Source of the DNA: Dyadobacter linearis
GTDB taxonomy: Bacteria > Bacteroidota > Bacteroidia > Cytophagales > Spirosomataceae
Assembly: GCF_907165045.1 (NCBI RefSeq)
Contig: NZ_CAJRAU010000002.1
Location: 982,609-1,046,608 of the forward strand
Direction: 5' to 3'
DNA length: 64,000 bases
The notes beneath the pieces are model-generated. The model made no database searches. It saw nothing but the letters and a program-made list of their open reading frames with translations, and was not told the origin of the DNA. Below are positions 27,202-35,167 of the stretch, one piece after another. Made by a program: the position numbers and the translations under genes. Numbering within the stretch: the first letter of the stretch is position 1; each line of letters begins with the position of its first letter.

Positions 27202-27899
27202 CCACAGCCCTGCCCCTGCTGGCTTTGACAATGGGACTCGTGAGCAGCCTGCATTGCATCGGAATGTGCGGCCCGATTGCACTCGCAATGCCCGTACACA
27301 GGGGTAGCAGGTGGCGGCAGGCGGCGGGGTTGCTTACCTATAACTTTGGTCGGGCAGGCGGGTATGTTCTGCTGGGCTTGCTCGTCGGATCTATCGGCGC
27401 TTCGCTAGCCTGGATCGGGTTACTTAAATACCTTTCAATTGCTGTGGGTTTCACAATGCTTTTGTACGTTTTCTGGCCTGGTTCGTTCAATAGCCACTTT
27501 CGTCCGCCGGTTTTTTGGGTAAAAATAGTAAGTGATTTAAAAAAGAAAATGGCGCTGTTACTGCAAAGCGGTGATCTGGAAAAATCCGCATTGCTCGGTT
27601 TTCTGAATGGATTACTGCCTTGCGGAATGGTATATATGGCGCTGCTGAGCTCGGTCGCAACGGGCTCGATAGCAGGGAGCGGCGTTTATATGCTGCTGTT
27701 CGGACTGGGCACATTTCCGGCTATGCTCGCGGTGGGTTTCGCACGGCAAAAGATAACCCCGGCGATCCGATCCAAGATCAACTATTTCACTCCTTTCGTG
27801 CTGGCGCTGGCTGGAATCTGGCTGGTCGCCCGTGGGTTTCTGACAGAGCTACCGCAGCCTCAGTCAGGTAAAGCCACGTCGGTTACCGTTTGCAAATAG
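27198..27899 (+). CDS. SafE/TauE-type membrane protein of the cbb3 operon
   Basis: The 233-residue protein has about six membrane segments. It begins with the signature LTMGLVSSLHCIGMCGPIALAMP, seen in the sulfite exporter TauE/SafE family and in the copper/cytochrome biogenesis transmembrane proteins near cbb3 genes. A second half-repeat has LLGFLNGLLPCGMVYMALL, with the paired small-residue and cysteine pattern of this family. In cco operons such a protein is usually the last assembly gene and is linked to copper handling. This role is from context; the transported ion is not shown. It overlaps ccoH by 4 bp. Confidence 0.85.
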   Translation: MTTALPLLALTMGLVSSLHCIGMCGPIALAMPVHRGSRWRQAAGLLTYNFGRAGGYVLLGLLVGSIGASLAWIGLLKYLSIAVGFTMLLYVFWPGSFNSHFRPPVFWVKIVSDLKKKMALLLQSGDLEKSALLGFLNGLLPCGMVYMALLSSVATGSIAGSGVYMLLFGLGTFPAMLAVGFARQKITPAIRSKINYFTPFVLALAGIWLVARGFLTELPQPQSGKATSVTVCK

Positions 27900-27931
27900 C
27901 ATTTCAGCAACCCATTAAAGTATGTTTTTTT

Positions 27932-27947
27932 CATGACGTGCATCATG
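27932..27947. promoter_or_regulatory. Candidate Crp/Fnr-type operator upstream of hemN
   Basis: CATGACGTGCATCATG is a perfect 5-bp palindrome with a 6-base spacer (CATGA-N6-TCATG). It carries TGA-N6-TCA like Crp/Fnr sites and lies about 60 bp before the hemN ATG at 28007. Binding by the response regulator-Crp protein at 30704 is a hypothesis. Confidence 0.45.
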
Positions 27948-28006
27948 TTTTGAAAATGACAGCCTGGCTAGTTTTGATAGAAGATCATTTACATTCAAAT
28001 ACTACG

Positions 28007-29371
28007 ATGGATAAGGATTTGTTATTCAAATACAATACCCCCGGCCCCAGATATACCAGCTACCCCACTGTACCTTACTGGCAAAAAACGCCTCCCGGTG
28101 AAGGAAAATGGAAAGAACTCGTTCACGACGCCTTTACATTTTCCAATCTGGCAGAGGGTATCAGCTTGTATGTACACCTTCCTTTTTGCGAAAGTTTGTG
28201 TACTTATTGCGGCTGCAATACACGGATTACGATTAATCACGCGGTAGAAAACAAATATATCGATGCGGTTCTGAAAGAGTGGGAAATGTATTTTTCCGTG
28301 TTTGGTGAAAATACACCCGTGATCCGCGAACTGCATCTGGGCGGCGGGACACCCACTTTTTTCAGCCCCAAAAACCTCACGCGATTAATTGAAGGTTTGC
28401 TCAAAAAAGCAATCGTGCACCCGAAAGCCAGTTTCAGCTTTGAAGCACATCCCGGAAATACGACGGACGAACATCTGGTCGCGCTATTTAATGTAGGTTT
28501 CAGGCGGATCAGTATTGGTGTCCAGGATTTTAACCCGCTCGTGCTGGCTGTGATCAATCGCCACCAGACCTACGAACAGGTCCGTCACCTCACCGAAAAA
28601 GCGCGGGAGATCGGCTATACTTCTGTGAATTACGACATTGTTTACGGGCTGCCCGAACAGAGATTGTGCTCGATGATGCAGACGATGATGCGCGTGATCC
28701 AGCTTAAACCGGATCGCATTGCGTTTTACAGCTACGCCCACATCCCGTGGATCAAACCCGGCCAGCGCAATTTTACCGAACTTGACCTTCCCGATGCCGA
28801 CAAGAAAATGGCAATTTACGAAACAGGCAGAAATGCGTTGGAACTCGCAGGTTATCAGGATATTGGCATGGACCATTTTGCATTGGAAACAGACGAACTC
28901 TACATTGCCCAGCAGGAAAGCCGCCTCCATCGTAATTTCATGGGCTACACCGACACCCGCACGCAGCTGCTGATCGGCCTCGGTGCCTCTTCCATCAGTG
29001 ACTCCTGGTGGGGCTATGTTCAAAATGAGAAGAAAGTGGAGGATTACTATAAAAGGATCGCCGCGAATGAGCTGCCGATTACCAAAGGCCACCTGCTCAG
29101 CCGCGAAGACCTGATCCTCCGCAAACATATACTGAACTTGATGACGCGTTTTGAAACTTCCTGGCATTCTCCGTCCGAAACGAGTGAAGAAGTGTACCAG
29201 GCGCTGGACAGACTATCGGAACTGGAAGCAGACGAACTGATCGAAATAGAACCTTTTCTTCTCCGCGTTACTGAAAAAGGGAAGGCATTTGTCCGTAATA
29301 TATGCATGGCATTCGATGCCAGATTGTGGGCAGATCTGCCGCAAACTAATCTTTTTAGCCAAACTATTTAA
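28007..29371 (+). CDS. hemN: Oxygen-independent coproporphyrinogen III oxidase
   Basis: I take ATG 28007 (MDKDLLFKYNTPGPRYTSYP), since YNTPGPRYTSYPT is the expected HemN start; an upstream in-frame extension to 27890 is not coding-like. The 454-residue radical SAM protein has the cluster motif CESLCTYCGC (Cx3Cx2CxC) in the first 65 residues, LHLGGGTPTFF, and a C-terminal HemN domain. It removes two carboxyls from coproporphyrinogen III to give protoporphyrinogen IX precursors without oxygen. Its place after the cbb3 genes fits heme supply under low oxygen. It has a palindromic candidate operator upstream. Confidence 0.95.
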   Translation: MDKDLLFKYNTPGPRYTSYPTVPYWQKTPPGEGKWKELVHDAFTFSNLAEGISLYVHLPFCESLCTYCGCNTRITINHAVENKYIDAVLKEWEMYFSVFGENTPVIRELHLGGGTPTFFSPKNLTRLIEGLLKKAIVHPKASFSFEAHPGNTTDEHLVALFNVGFRRISIGVQDFNPLVLAVINRHQTYEQVRHLTEKAREIGYTSVNYDIVYGLPEQRLCSMMQTMMRVIQLKPDRIAFYSYAHIPWIKPGQRNFTELDLPDADKKMAIYETGRNALELAGYQDIGMDHFALETDELYIAQQESRLHRNFMGYTDTRTQLLIGLGASSISDSWWGYVQNEKKVEDYYKRIAANELPITKGHLLSREDLILRKHILNLMTRFETSWHSPSETSEEVYQALDRLSELEADELIEIEPFLLRVTEKGKAFVRNICMAFDARLWADLPQTNLFSQTI

Positions 29372-29373
29372 CC

Positions 29374-29389
29374 GGCGCTTCCTTGCGCC
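29374..29389 (+). terminator. Short GC hairpin between hemN and the kinase
   Basis: GGCGC-N6-GCGCC (29374-29378 and 29385-29389) lies right after the hemN stop. The stem is short and not followed by a T-run, so it may attenuate rather than stop transcription. Confidence 0.25.
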
Positions 29390-29414
29390 ATTCACATGAG
29401 TCAAGTACCTTGGT

Positions 29415-30692
29415 ATGTTTGATACAGATATTCTAATCCATACCCAGGTGATTACACGGCACATCGAAATGCTGGACGCACTGTTTAAACACGCGACGGA
29501 AGGAATCGTCGTGGTGGATAAAAGCGCCAGTATTGTAATGTTGAACCCCAAGGCCAGGGAGCTTTTTGGTTACCACGATCAGGAATTGATAGGCAAAAAG
29601 ATCGAGACGCTGATCCCGCAACGCTATTCAAAAAACCACGTCGGCTACCGCGATACCTACCTCGAAATGCCCCGGGCAAGAGGTATGGGGCACATGATGG
29701 ACCTATTTGCGCGGCGCCGTGATGGTTCCGAGTTTCCGGTTGAAGTAAGTCTGAGCCCGTTTAAAACCTCCGACGGAGAGTTTGTAGTGAGTTTTGTTAT
29801 TGATATAACAGAAAGAAAAAAGCAGGAAAACCGCATTATCGAGGCAAATCTTGAAATACAAAAACTGAATGCGGAACTCGAAGAGCGCGTGGAACAACGC
29901 ACGAGGGAGCTGGCTTTGGCTATTCAGCGTGTGGAGCAATCGCAGGAGGAAGTGATCAGGGCTCTGAAAAAGGAGCGCGAGCTGAACAATATGAAGAGCC
30001 AGTTCGTGACCATCGCTTCCCACGAATTTCGCACGCCGCTCGCTACCATCCTGTCCTCGGCATCGCTGATCGGGCGATATCCGAAAACGGAAGATGAAGA
30101 AAAACGCCAGAAACATGTACAGCGTATCAAGTCGACCGTCGCTAACCTGACGGAGATCTTAAACGATTTTTTGTCCATTGGAAAACTGGAAGAAGGCCGC
30201 GTGAAAAGTATTCCTGTGCAGACGAACCTGCGCGAATTTTCTCAGAACCTCATTGAGGAGATCAGAAATCAATGTAAAGAGGGGCAAATTATATATTTTG
30301 ATTATAAAGGCGCTGAGGAAGTGTGGCTGGACAAGCAACTTCTGCGCAACGTACTTTTCAATCTGCTTTCCAATGCGATTAAATATTCAGAGGCAGGAAA
30401 ATCTATCTATTTAAGAATAAAAACCGGGGAACAATCGATTGATATTCAGGTAGAAGACCAGGGAATCGGTATTCCGCAAACGGACCAGCTGCATATTTTC
30501 GACCGCTTTTTTCGCGCTCAGAATGCGGGAAATACGCAGGGTACCGGGCTGGGGCTCAATATCGTTCAAAACTACATGGACCTGATGGGCGGCAAAGTCG
30601 ACTTTACAAGCGACACCGGTAAAGGCACTATTTTCAATCTCTTCCTACCCAATCACGCACCCGCTGGCCCGGTTATAGAAACAGACATTTAA
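29415..30692 (+). CDS. PAS-domain sensor histidine kinase
   Basis: The 425-residue soluble kinase has an N-terminal PAS domain (about 20-140; FKHATEGIVVVDKSASIVML and the PAC end FVVSFVIDITERKKQEN). A coiled linker (about 145-195) and a HisKA domain with H203 in ASHEFRTPLATILSSASL follow. The HATPase shows NLLSNAIKYS, DQGIGIP and GTGLGLNIVQNYM. No membrane segment is seen, so it senses a cytoplasmic signal, for example redox or oxygen through a PAS-bound cofactor; no heme-binding residue is obvious to me. It is 11 bp ahead of the response regulator-Crp gene, its likely partner, and sits by the oxygen-respiration genes. Confidence 0.92.
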   Translation: MFDTDILIHTQVITRHIEMLDALFKHATEGIVVVDKSASIVMLNPKARELFGYHDQELIGKKIETLIPQRYSKNHVGYRDTYLEMPRARGMGHMMDLFARRRDGSEFPVEVSLSPFKTSDGEFVVSFVIDITERKKQENRIIEANLEIQKLNAELEERVEQRTRELALAIQRVEQSQEEVIRALKKERELNNMKSQFVTIASHEFRTPLATILSSASLIGRYPKTEDEEKRQKHVQRIKSTVANLTEILNDFLSIGKLEEGRVKSIPVQTNLREFSQNLIEEIRNQCKEGQIIYFDYKGAEEVWLDKQLLRNVLFNLLSNAIKYSEAGKSIYLRIKTGEQSIDIQVEDQGIGIPQTDQLHIFDRFFRAQNAGNTQGTGLGLNIVQNYMDLMGGKVDFTSDTGKGTIFNLFLPNHAPAGPVIETDI

Positions 30693-30703
30693 AACGCATT
30701 CAC

Positions 30704-31768
30704 TTGGAAACCAAGAAGATACTATTGATCGAAGACAACCCCGAAATGCGGGAGAATACGGCTGAAATTCTGGAACTGGCCAATTACGAGGTAGTTACCG
30801 CGCAAAACGGAAAAGAAGGTGTACAGCTGGCGACCAGCTACGAGCCCGACCTTATCATTTGCGATATCATGATGCCCGAGCTCGACGGTTACGGAGTATT
30901 GCACATGCTCGGAAAAGACGAGCGTACCGCCCACGTTCCGTTCGTGTTTTTGACTGCCAAAGCTGAAAAAGACGATTACCGGAAAGGTATGACGATGGGC
31001 GCCGACGACTACCTGACCAAGCCTTACGATGACGTGGAACTGTTGAATGCGGTTGAGATGCGGCTAAAAAAAAGCGATCGCCTCAAAAAACAATTCGACC
31101 GCTCGGCCGACGGACTGGACAGATTCATTGAAGAGGCAAAATCCTTCGACTTGTTCGCGAAACTCGCTGAGGACAAGAAGGTTAAGCATTTAAAAAAGAA
31201 AGAAACGGTATATACCGAAGGCAGCTACCCCTCCCACGTTTATTTCCTTCAAACGGGAAAGGTAAAGGCTTATAAATCCAACGATCACGGAAAAGAATAC
31301 ATTACTGACCTTTATAAGGAGGGCGATTTTTTCGGGTACCTCGATCTTTTACAGGGCGAGCCTTATCAGGAATCGACGATCGCGCTGGAAAAAGCGGAAG
31401 TGGCGATGATTCCCAAAGACGATTTTTTTCAGCTATTGCAGGGGAACCGTGAAGTGGCTTCGAAGTTTATCAAAATGCTTTCGAACGAAATCAAGGAACG
31501 GGAGGAGCGTTTGCTGCAACTCGCTTACAATTCTGTACGAAAAAGGGTGGCACAGGCGCTGGTGATGCTGGTCCAACGTTACCAGGAGGATCGTACCAAG
31601 CCGTTTTCGATGTCGATTACGCGTGAGGATATTGCTTCCATTGTGGGTACGGCCACTGAAACTGTGATCCGTACCCTCTCTGATTTCAAGGATGAAAAGC
31701 TGGTCGATATGAAAGGCAGCCTGATCACCGTTTTGGAATATGACAAGCTGCTTCGGATGCGGAACTAA
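30704..31768 (+). CDS. Response regulator fused to a Crp/Fnr-type output
   Basis: Translation probably starts at TTG 30704, because the receiver strand KKILLIEDN follows at once and the first ATG would remove it. The 354-residue protein has a receiver (D54 in DLIICDIMMPELDG; lysine in YLTKPYDD), a linker, a cNMP-binding-like beta roll (about 155-265; EGSYPSHVYFLQTGKVKAYK, GDFFGYLDLLQG) and a Crp-type winged helix (306-340). In the recognition helix, E319 and R323 (ATETVIRTL) match the glutamate and arginine that read the TGA half-site in Crp and Fnr. Fnr-type N-terminal cysteines are absent. It is the partner of the kinase and a candidate regulator of this block. Confidence 0.92.
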   Translation: METKKILLIEDNPEMRENTAEILELANYEVVTAQNGKEGVQLATSYEPDLIICDIMMPELDGYGVLHMLGKDERTAHVPFVFLTAKAEKDDYRKGMTMGADDYLTKPYDDVELLNAVEMRLKKSDRLKKQFDRSADGLDRFIEEAKSFDLFAKLAEDKKVKHLKKKETVYTEGSYPSHVYFLQTGKVKAYKSNDHGKEYITDLYKEGDFFGYLDLLQGEPYQESTIALEKAEVAMIPKDDFFQLLQGNREVASKFIKMLSNEIKEREERLLQLAYNSVRKRVAQALVMLVQRYQEDRTKPFSMSITREDIASIVGTATETVIRTLSDFKDEKLVDMKGSLITVLEYDKLLRMRN

Positions 31769-33527
31769 CCGGTACTAACTCATTTTCAATGCTGGCCAAT
31801 TGTGTCAGCATTTCTTTTTGAATAGCCTCAGGTTCGTTTAATAGCGGGATCAGCTCTCGGTAATAAGCAATTCCGTTGAGGAGCTGATCTTTGAATTTTG
31901 CAAAATATTTTTCCTTCTTAACATCTGCGGAACCTGCAAATCGCTGCATATCTTTTTTCAGATAATCGACGTAAAGCCGCAGTTCGTTGATGAACATGTG
32001 CGGCCGCGGCTTTCTTGAAAGCAGATCGATTTTTCCATAAATGTGGCCTACCAATTCGTCGAGTGTCAGTATGCCCGAAAACCAGGCAAGATTTGGCCCG
32101 GGACAAATTGCTACCGCTTTGTTTTCGCGTGGATTGAGCAGGTTATTTTTTAGTAATGCGGCCGTAGTTAGCCCATCACAAAGGCACAGTTTTTCGGTTA
32201 CTTTGTCAATTTGCTCTTCCAGATTGACTGGGTTTAAAGCACGTAATTCCCTGATCTTTAAATTCTGAAACTGCCGCGACGCAGTGCAAATAGGCTCTTT
32301 TGTGAATGTTGTATCCGAAACGAGGTAACGTTTGTGGCATGGACTTCCCGGCCGGCCTTTTGCAATGCGGTCAAGCCGCTGGCGCTCGGCGCTGCTTTTC
32401 CTGAAGTTGTTGAATAGTACTCCGAGGGGTGACGAATCGCTGACATAATAGTCCTCACTTTCCGAAGTCGCCAGCGCATCCAGCGTTTCCTGATCCACGT
32501 TTGTAACCTCCGGCACGAGCAGAAAGGGACTCCCCCAGCCCGTAGCGTCGAGTTGATAATGTTGTATTAAAAAATCATTTTCGGCGGCTGTACCGATGCC
32601 TCCCTGCACGGTCACTTTTACCTTGGGAGCCTGCGAAATCTCGCATCCTTTGCTAGCAATGGAGTCACGGTAAAGTTCAAAAAGCTCGGAACGCATTTCT
32701 TCTCGTTTCACTTTGAATTCTTCCAGCACAGGTCCCAGCAAGTAACCTTCCGTGGCAAATGCATGCCCGCCGCAATTCAGCCCGGATTCAACCCTGAATT
32801 CAGAAACCCAGATTCCCTTTTTTGCCAAAAACTTCGCTTGAATAAGTGCAGATCTGAATTCACTCACTTTGAGGATCAGCTTTTTCTTAAACCCGCCTTT
32901 CGAATCCGGGAAAAAGTCGGGGAAATTTTCGAGATAACTATATAGCCTGGGATTCATTCCGGCTGACAAAACGAGCGAAGATCGCAGGTTACTTTCCGCA
33001 AAACCACGCATAGCAGCCAGCGCGTCGGTATACATATCTCCCAGACTTTCGCCTTCCCCATCCCTATTCACCTTATCGACCTTCGACATGATATTCACAT
33101 CAATTTCCCCCTGCGTGAGCTGCGCCCGCAACCTTGCCTCGGCAGCAGTCCGCGAAGTGCCAGGCAGGCGGCGAAGCTTTTCATATTCAGCTTTCAGAGA
33201 CGACGACGCCGGAAGCAGCTGAAAGTAACGGTCGATCTCAGAATTATTTTGGAATGGTGACTGGATCAAGCTTTTAAAACGCTGGTCGGCAATGCGCCTG
33301 ATCAGGTTAAGGTAATCTGTGATCCGCCGGGCGCGGTAATCTTCTGTTGATTTTGAAATTGGCTCGAAATCCTCGTCCAGCTGTTTATAATAGTATCTGC
33401 GCATTCGTTCGATCAGCTCATCATCGACAATCGAGATAACGGAAGAAATACCGAAGTGAGCAACTTTTACGGGCGTATCAATGGAATATCCCAGCCCGAG
33501 AACCGGAATATGGAAGGTATGCGACAT
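31725..33527 (-). CDS. Conserved hypothetical protein, 600 residues, possible FMN/TIM-barrel relation
   Basis: The large cytoplasmic protein begins MSHTFHIPVLGLGYSIDTPV and has no membrane or signal segment. Two segments look like the nitronate monooxygenase/TIM-barrel flavoprotein class: VKVAHFGISSVISIVDDELI near the N-terminus and VKVTVQGGIGTAAENDFLI near 300, with GWGSPFLLVPE after. This is a weak similarity from motifs, and I do not assign a reaction. A cysteine cluster (CLCDG) is near 450. Its 3' end overlaps the response regulator-Crp gene by 44 bp in convergent orientation, so the terminal residues or the overlap may affect both messages. Confidence 0.75.
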   Translation of the reverse strand: MSHTFHIPVLGLGYSIDTPVKVAHFGISSVISIVDDELIERMRRYYYKQLDEDFEPISKSTEDYRARRITDYLNLIRRIADQRFKSLIQSPFQNNSEIDRYFQLLPASSSLKAEYEKLRRLPGTSRTAAEARLRAQLTQGEIDVNIMSKVDKVNRDGEGESLGDMYTDALAAMRGFAESNLRSSLVLSAGMNPRLYSYLENFPDFFPDSKGGFKKKLILKVSEFRSALIQAKFLAKKGIWVSEFRVESGLNCGGHAFATEGYLLGPVLEEFKVKREEMRSELFELYRDSIASKGCEISQAPKVKVTVQGGIGTAAENDFLIQHYQLDATGWGSPFLLVPEVTNVDQETLDALATSESEDYYVSDSSPLGVLFNNFRKSSAERQRLDRIAKGRPGSPCHKRYLVSDTTFTKEPICTASRQFQNLKIRELRALNPVNLEEQIDKVTEKLCLCDGLTTAALLKNNLLNPRENKAVAICPGPNLAWFSGILTLDELVGHIYGKIDLLSRKPRPHMFINELRLYVDYLKKDMQRFAGSADVKKEKYFAKFKDQLLNGIAYYRELIPLLNEPEAIQKEMLTQLASIENELVPVSSASEAACHIPKR

Positions 33528-33624
33528 ATTTTATTGGATTAGATTTAACAATCTGCATCCAAAAGTATCGCTGCCCGAATTCAAAAAAACTGACAGAATC
33601 TGCTGTGACAACTGAGAAATGTCA

Positions 33625-34413
33625 TCATTTATCCAAAAACTCCGCGATCGCCGCCGCTGTGAATTCCGGCATTTTACTACCCGGCCGGGCTGCGCATATT
33701 TCCCCGATACAAGCACCGTGAATACCCGGCAGTATGAGCAGCTCCGCACGGGGAATAAGCTTCGCCGTTTCCACCGCGTGATCGATCGTGATCACATCCT
33801 GATTACCCGAAATAATGAGAGCAGGCACGTCGAGATTAGTGAGAATTTCCTCCGGCCAGTCTTGAAATGCGCGCATTCTGTCGCGGTCTTTGTCGTGCAT
33901 CACTTGCAGGCCTTCCTTATTCTCAGCCACTTCGAGGTAGGCACTTTGTAGCGGCAGAGGCATATTGTCCAGCGTAGCAGTTTCCATAAATTCGAAAAAT
34001 CCGGAGATCAGGCCTGCCCTTTTCCAGGTCGCTGCAACGGTTACCAATTTCCTGACCAAATGCGGGTGGCGACTCGCAATTTGCAATACCGTACTGCCAC
34101 CGTTGCTAAATCCCAGAAAATCAGCTTTTTCGAAATTCAGGTTTTTGAGAAGACCTGCTACATCGTCTGCATCCTGCTCGAAACTAACGCCTGCTTCCCG
34201 ATCACCGGTGCGGCCGTGCGCTTGCAGGTCAACAGCGATCACTTTTCTGGTTTTTGTGAAAAAAGGTATAATGTTACCAAATGTCGTTTCGATCGTAGAG
34301 CCGCCTCCGTGCACGAGAACGAGCGGAACGTCGCCGGCACCGTGGATCTGGTAGTACATTTTAATGCCGTTAACCTGCTCGTAACCAGATTGAAATCCAA
34401 ATTCGTTTTGCAT
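33625..34413 (-). CDS. Alpha/beta hydrolase
   Basis: I use ATG 34413 (MQNEFGFQSGYEQVNGIKMYY) as the start; ATG 34419, two codons earlier, is equally possible, and a much longer frame upstream is poorly coding. The 262-residue protein has the hydrolase fold: VPLVLVHGGGSTIET near the start (HGGG oxyanion segment), the nucleophile serine in DFLGFSNGGSTVL and a late histidine in LPGIHGACIGE. The aspartate lies in SGNQDVITIDHAVE. The family includes esterases, lipases and haloperoxidase-like enzymes. Substrate is unknown. It is 97 bp before the start-side neighbour at 33527 and shares its strand. Confidence 0.85.
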   Translation of the reverse strand: MQNEFGFQSGYEQVNGIKMYYQIHGAGDVPLVLVHGGGSTIETTFGNIIPFFTKTRKVIAVDLQAHGRTGDREAGVSFEQDADDVAGLLKNLNFEKADFLGFSNGGSTVLQIASRHPHLVRKLVTVAATWKRAGLISGFFEFMETATLDNMPLPLQSAYLEVAENKEGLQVMHDKDRDRMRAFQDWPEEILTNLDVPALIISGNQDVITIDHAVETAKLIPRAELLILPGIHGACIGEICAARPGSKMPEFTAAAIAEFLDK

Positions 34414-34590
34414 AATCATTCCTATTTTAATACACCCCAGCAAAATAATCCTTATATTTTCACAGGATAATTGAATCGCTTCAATACCATGTTTACAATC
34501 ATCAGAACCTTTCACGGCTGATTTTGTACCGTTGGATAAGTCGAATTGCACCGGTCTGCGGACGGTCTCAATTTTGCGAATCTGATAAAC

Positions 34591-35112
34591 ATGTTAAAAG
34601 CCTTCAAAATGTTAAAACTATCCTTCTTCATTATCTGTTTCTCTGTTATGATCACACAGGCAAGTCCGGTTCTTTCTCCACCACAAAACGAGAAAATATT
34701 TATTTCAGAAACGGTTGATTGCGGCTCAGTCGCTGAAATCGACCTTTTTCGCCGCGCAAGACTTTGGGTAGCACAGGCTCATCCTGATGGAAAAGTCCTC
34801 GTTTCTGACAAAGAAACCGGCGATCTTGTCGTGCAGGCTATGACCAGCATTAATATCCCCCGCTCCGAATTGACTTCGGGTGGGTTGTACCAGTTCAGAT
34901 ATGCGCTTGTAATAGAATGTGTTAACCGCAAATATCGGGCGACTATTTACAATGTGGAACTGCTGGATGTCGGAAACGGCAAATTCAATGCGATCCGCAC
35001 CATTTTAAAATCAGAAAAAGAGTTACTGGCATTTAATACGCATCTCAGTGTCAAGTTCAATAGTATACTTCATGAGCTGCGAGGGCATGTAAAAGATTAC
35101 GAAGCGTTTTAA
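34591..35112 (+). CDS. DUF4468-like exported protein
   Basis: The start is uncertain between ATG 34591 (MLKAFKMLKLSFFIICFSVM) and ATG 34609; both give a signal peptide ending near QASP. The mature part starts VLSPPQNEKIFISETVD and contains FRRARLWVAQAHPDGKVLVSDKETGDLVVQ, matching the DUF4468 TBP-like fold, often seen as a Bacteroidetes periplasmic or lipoprotein domain. About 170 residues. The function is unknown. It stands alone with a strong terminator after it. Confidence 0.75.
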   Translation: MLKAFKMLKLSFFIICFSVMITQASPVLSPPQNEKIFISETVDCGSVAEIDLFRRARLWVAQAHPDGKVLVSDKETGDLVVQAMTSINIPRSELTSGGLYQFRYALVIECVNRKYRATIYNVELLDVGNGKFNAIRTILKSEKELLAFNTHLSVKFNSILHELRGHVKDYEAF

Positions 35113-35114
35113 AG

Positions 35115-35152
35115 AAAATGGCCGGATCCAATGCGAATCCGGCCATTTTTTT
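35115..35152 (+). terminator. Intrinsic terminator
   Basis: A 13-bp stem (AAAATGGCCGGAT at 35115-35127 with 35137-35149) is followed by a T-run. It lies just after the DUF4468-like gene and before the convergent DUF1501 gene, so it could serve both directions. Confidence 0.9.
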
Positions 35153-35167
35153 GTTCTGAAGTGAAAT

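Noticed and set aside
27974..27990. TTGAT-N5-ATCAT as an FNR box before hemN
   Set aside because: The spacer is five bases instead of four, so it is off register; the CATGA-N6-TCATG palindrome nearby is the better candidate.
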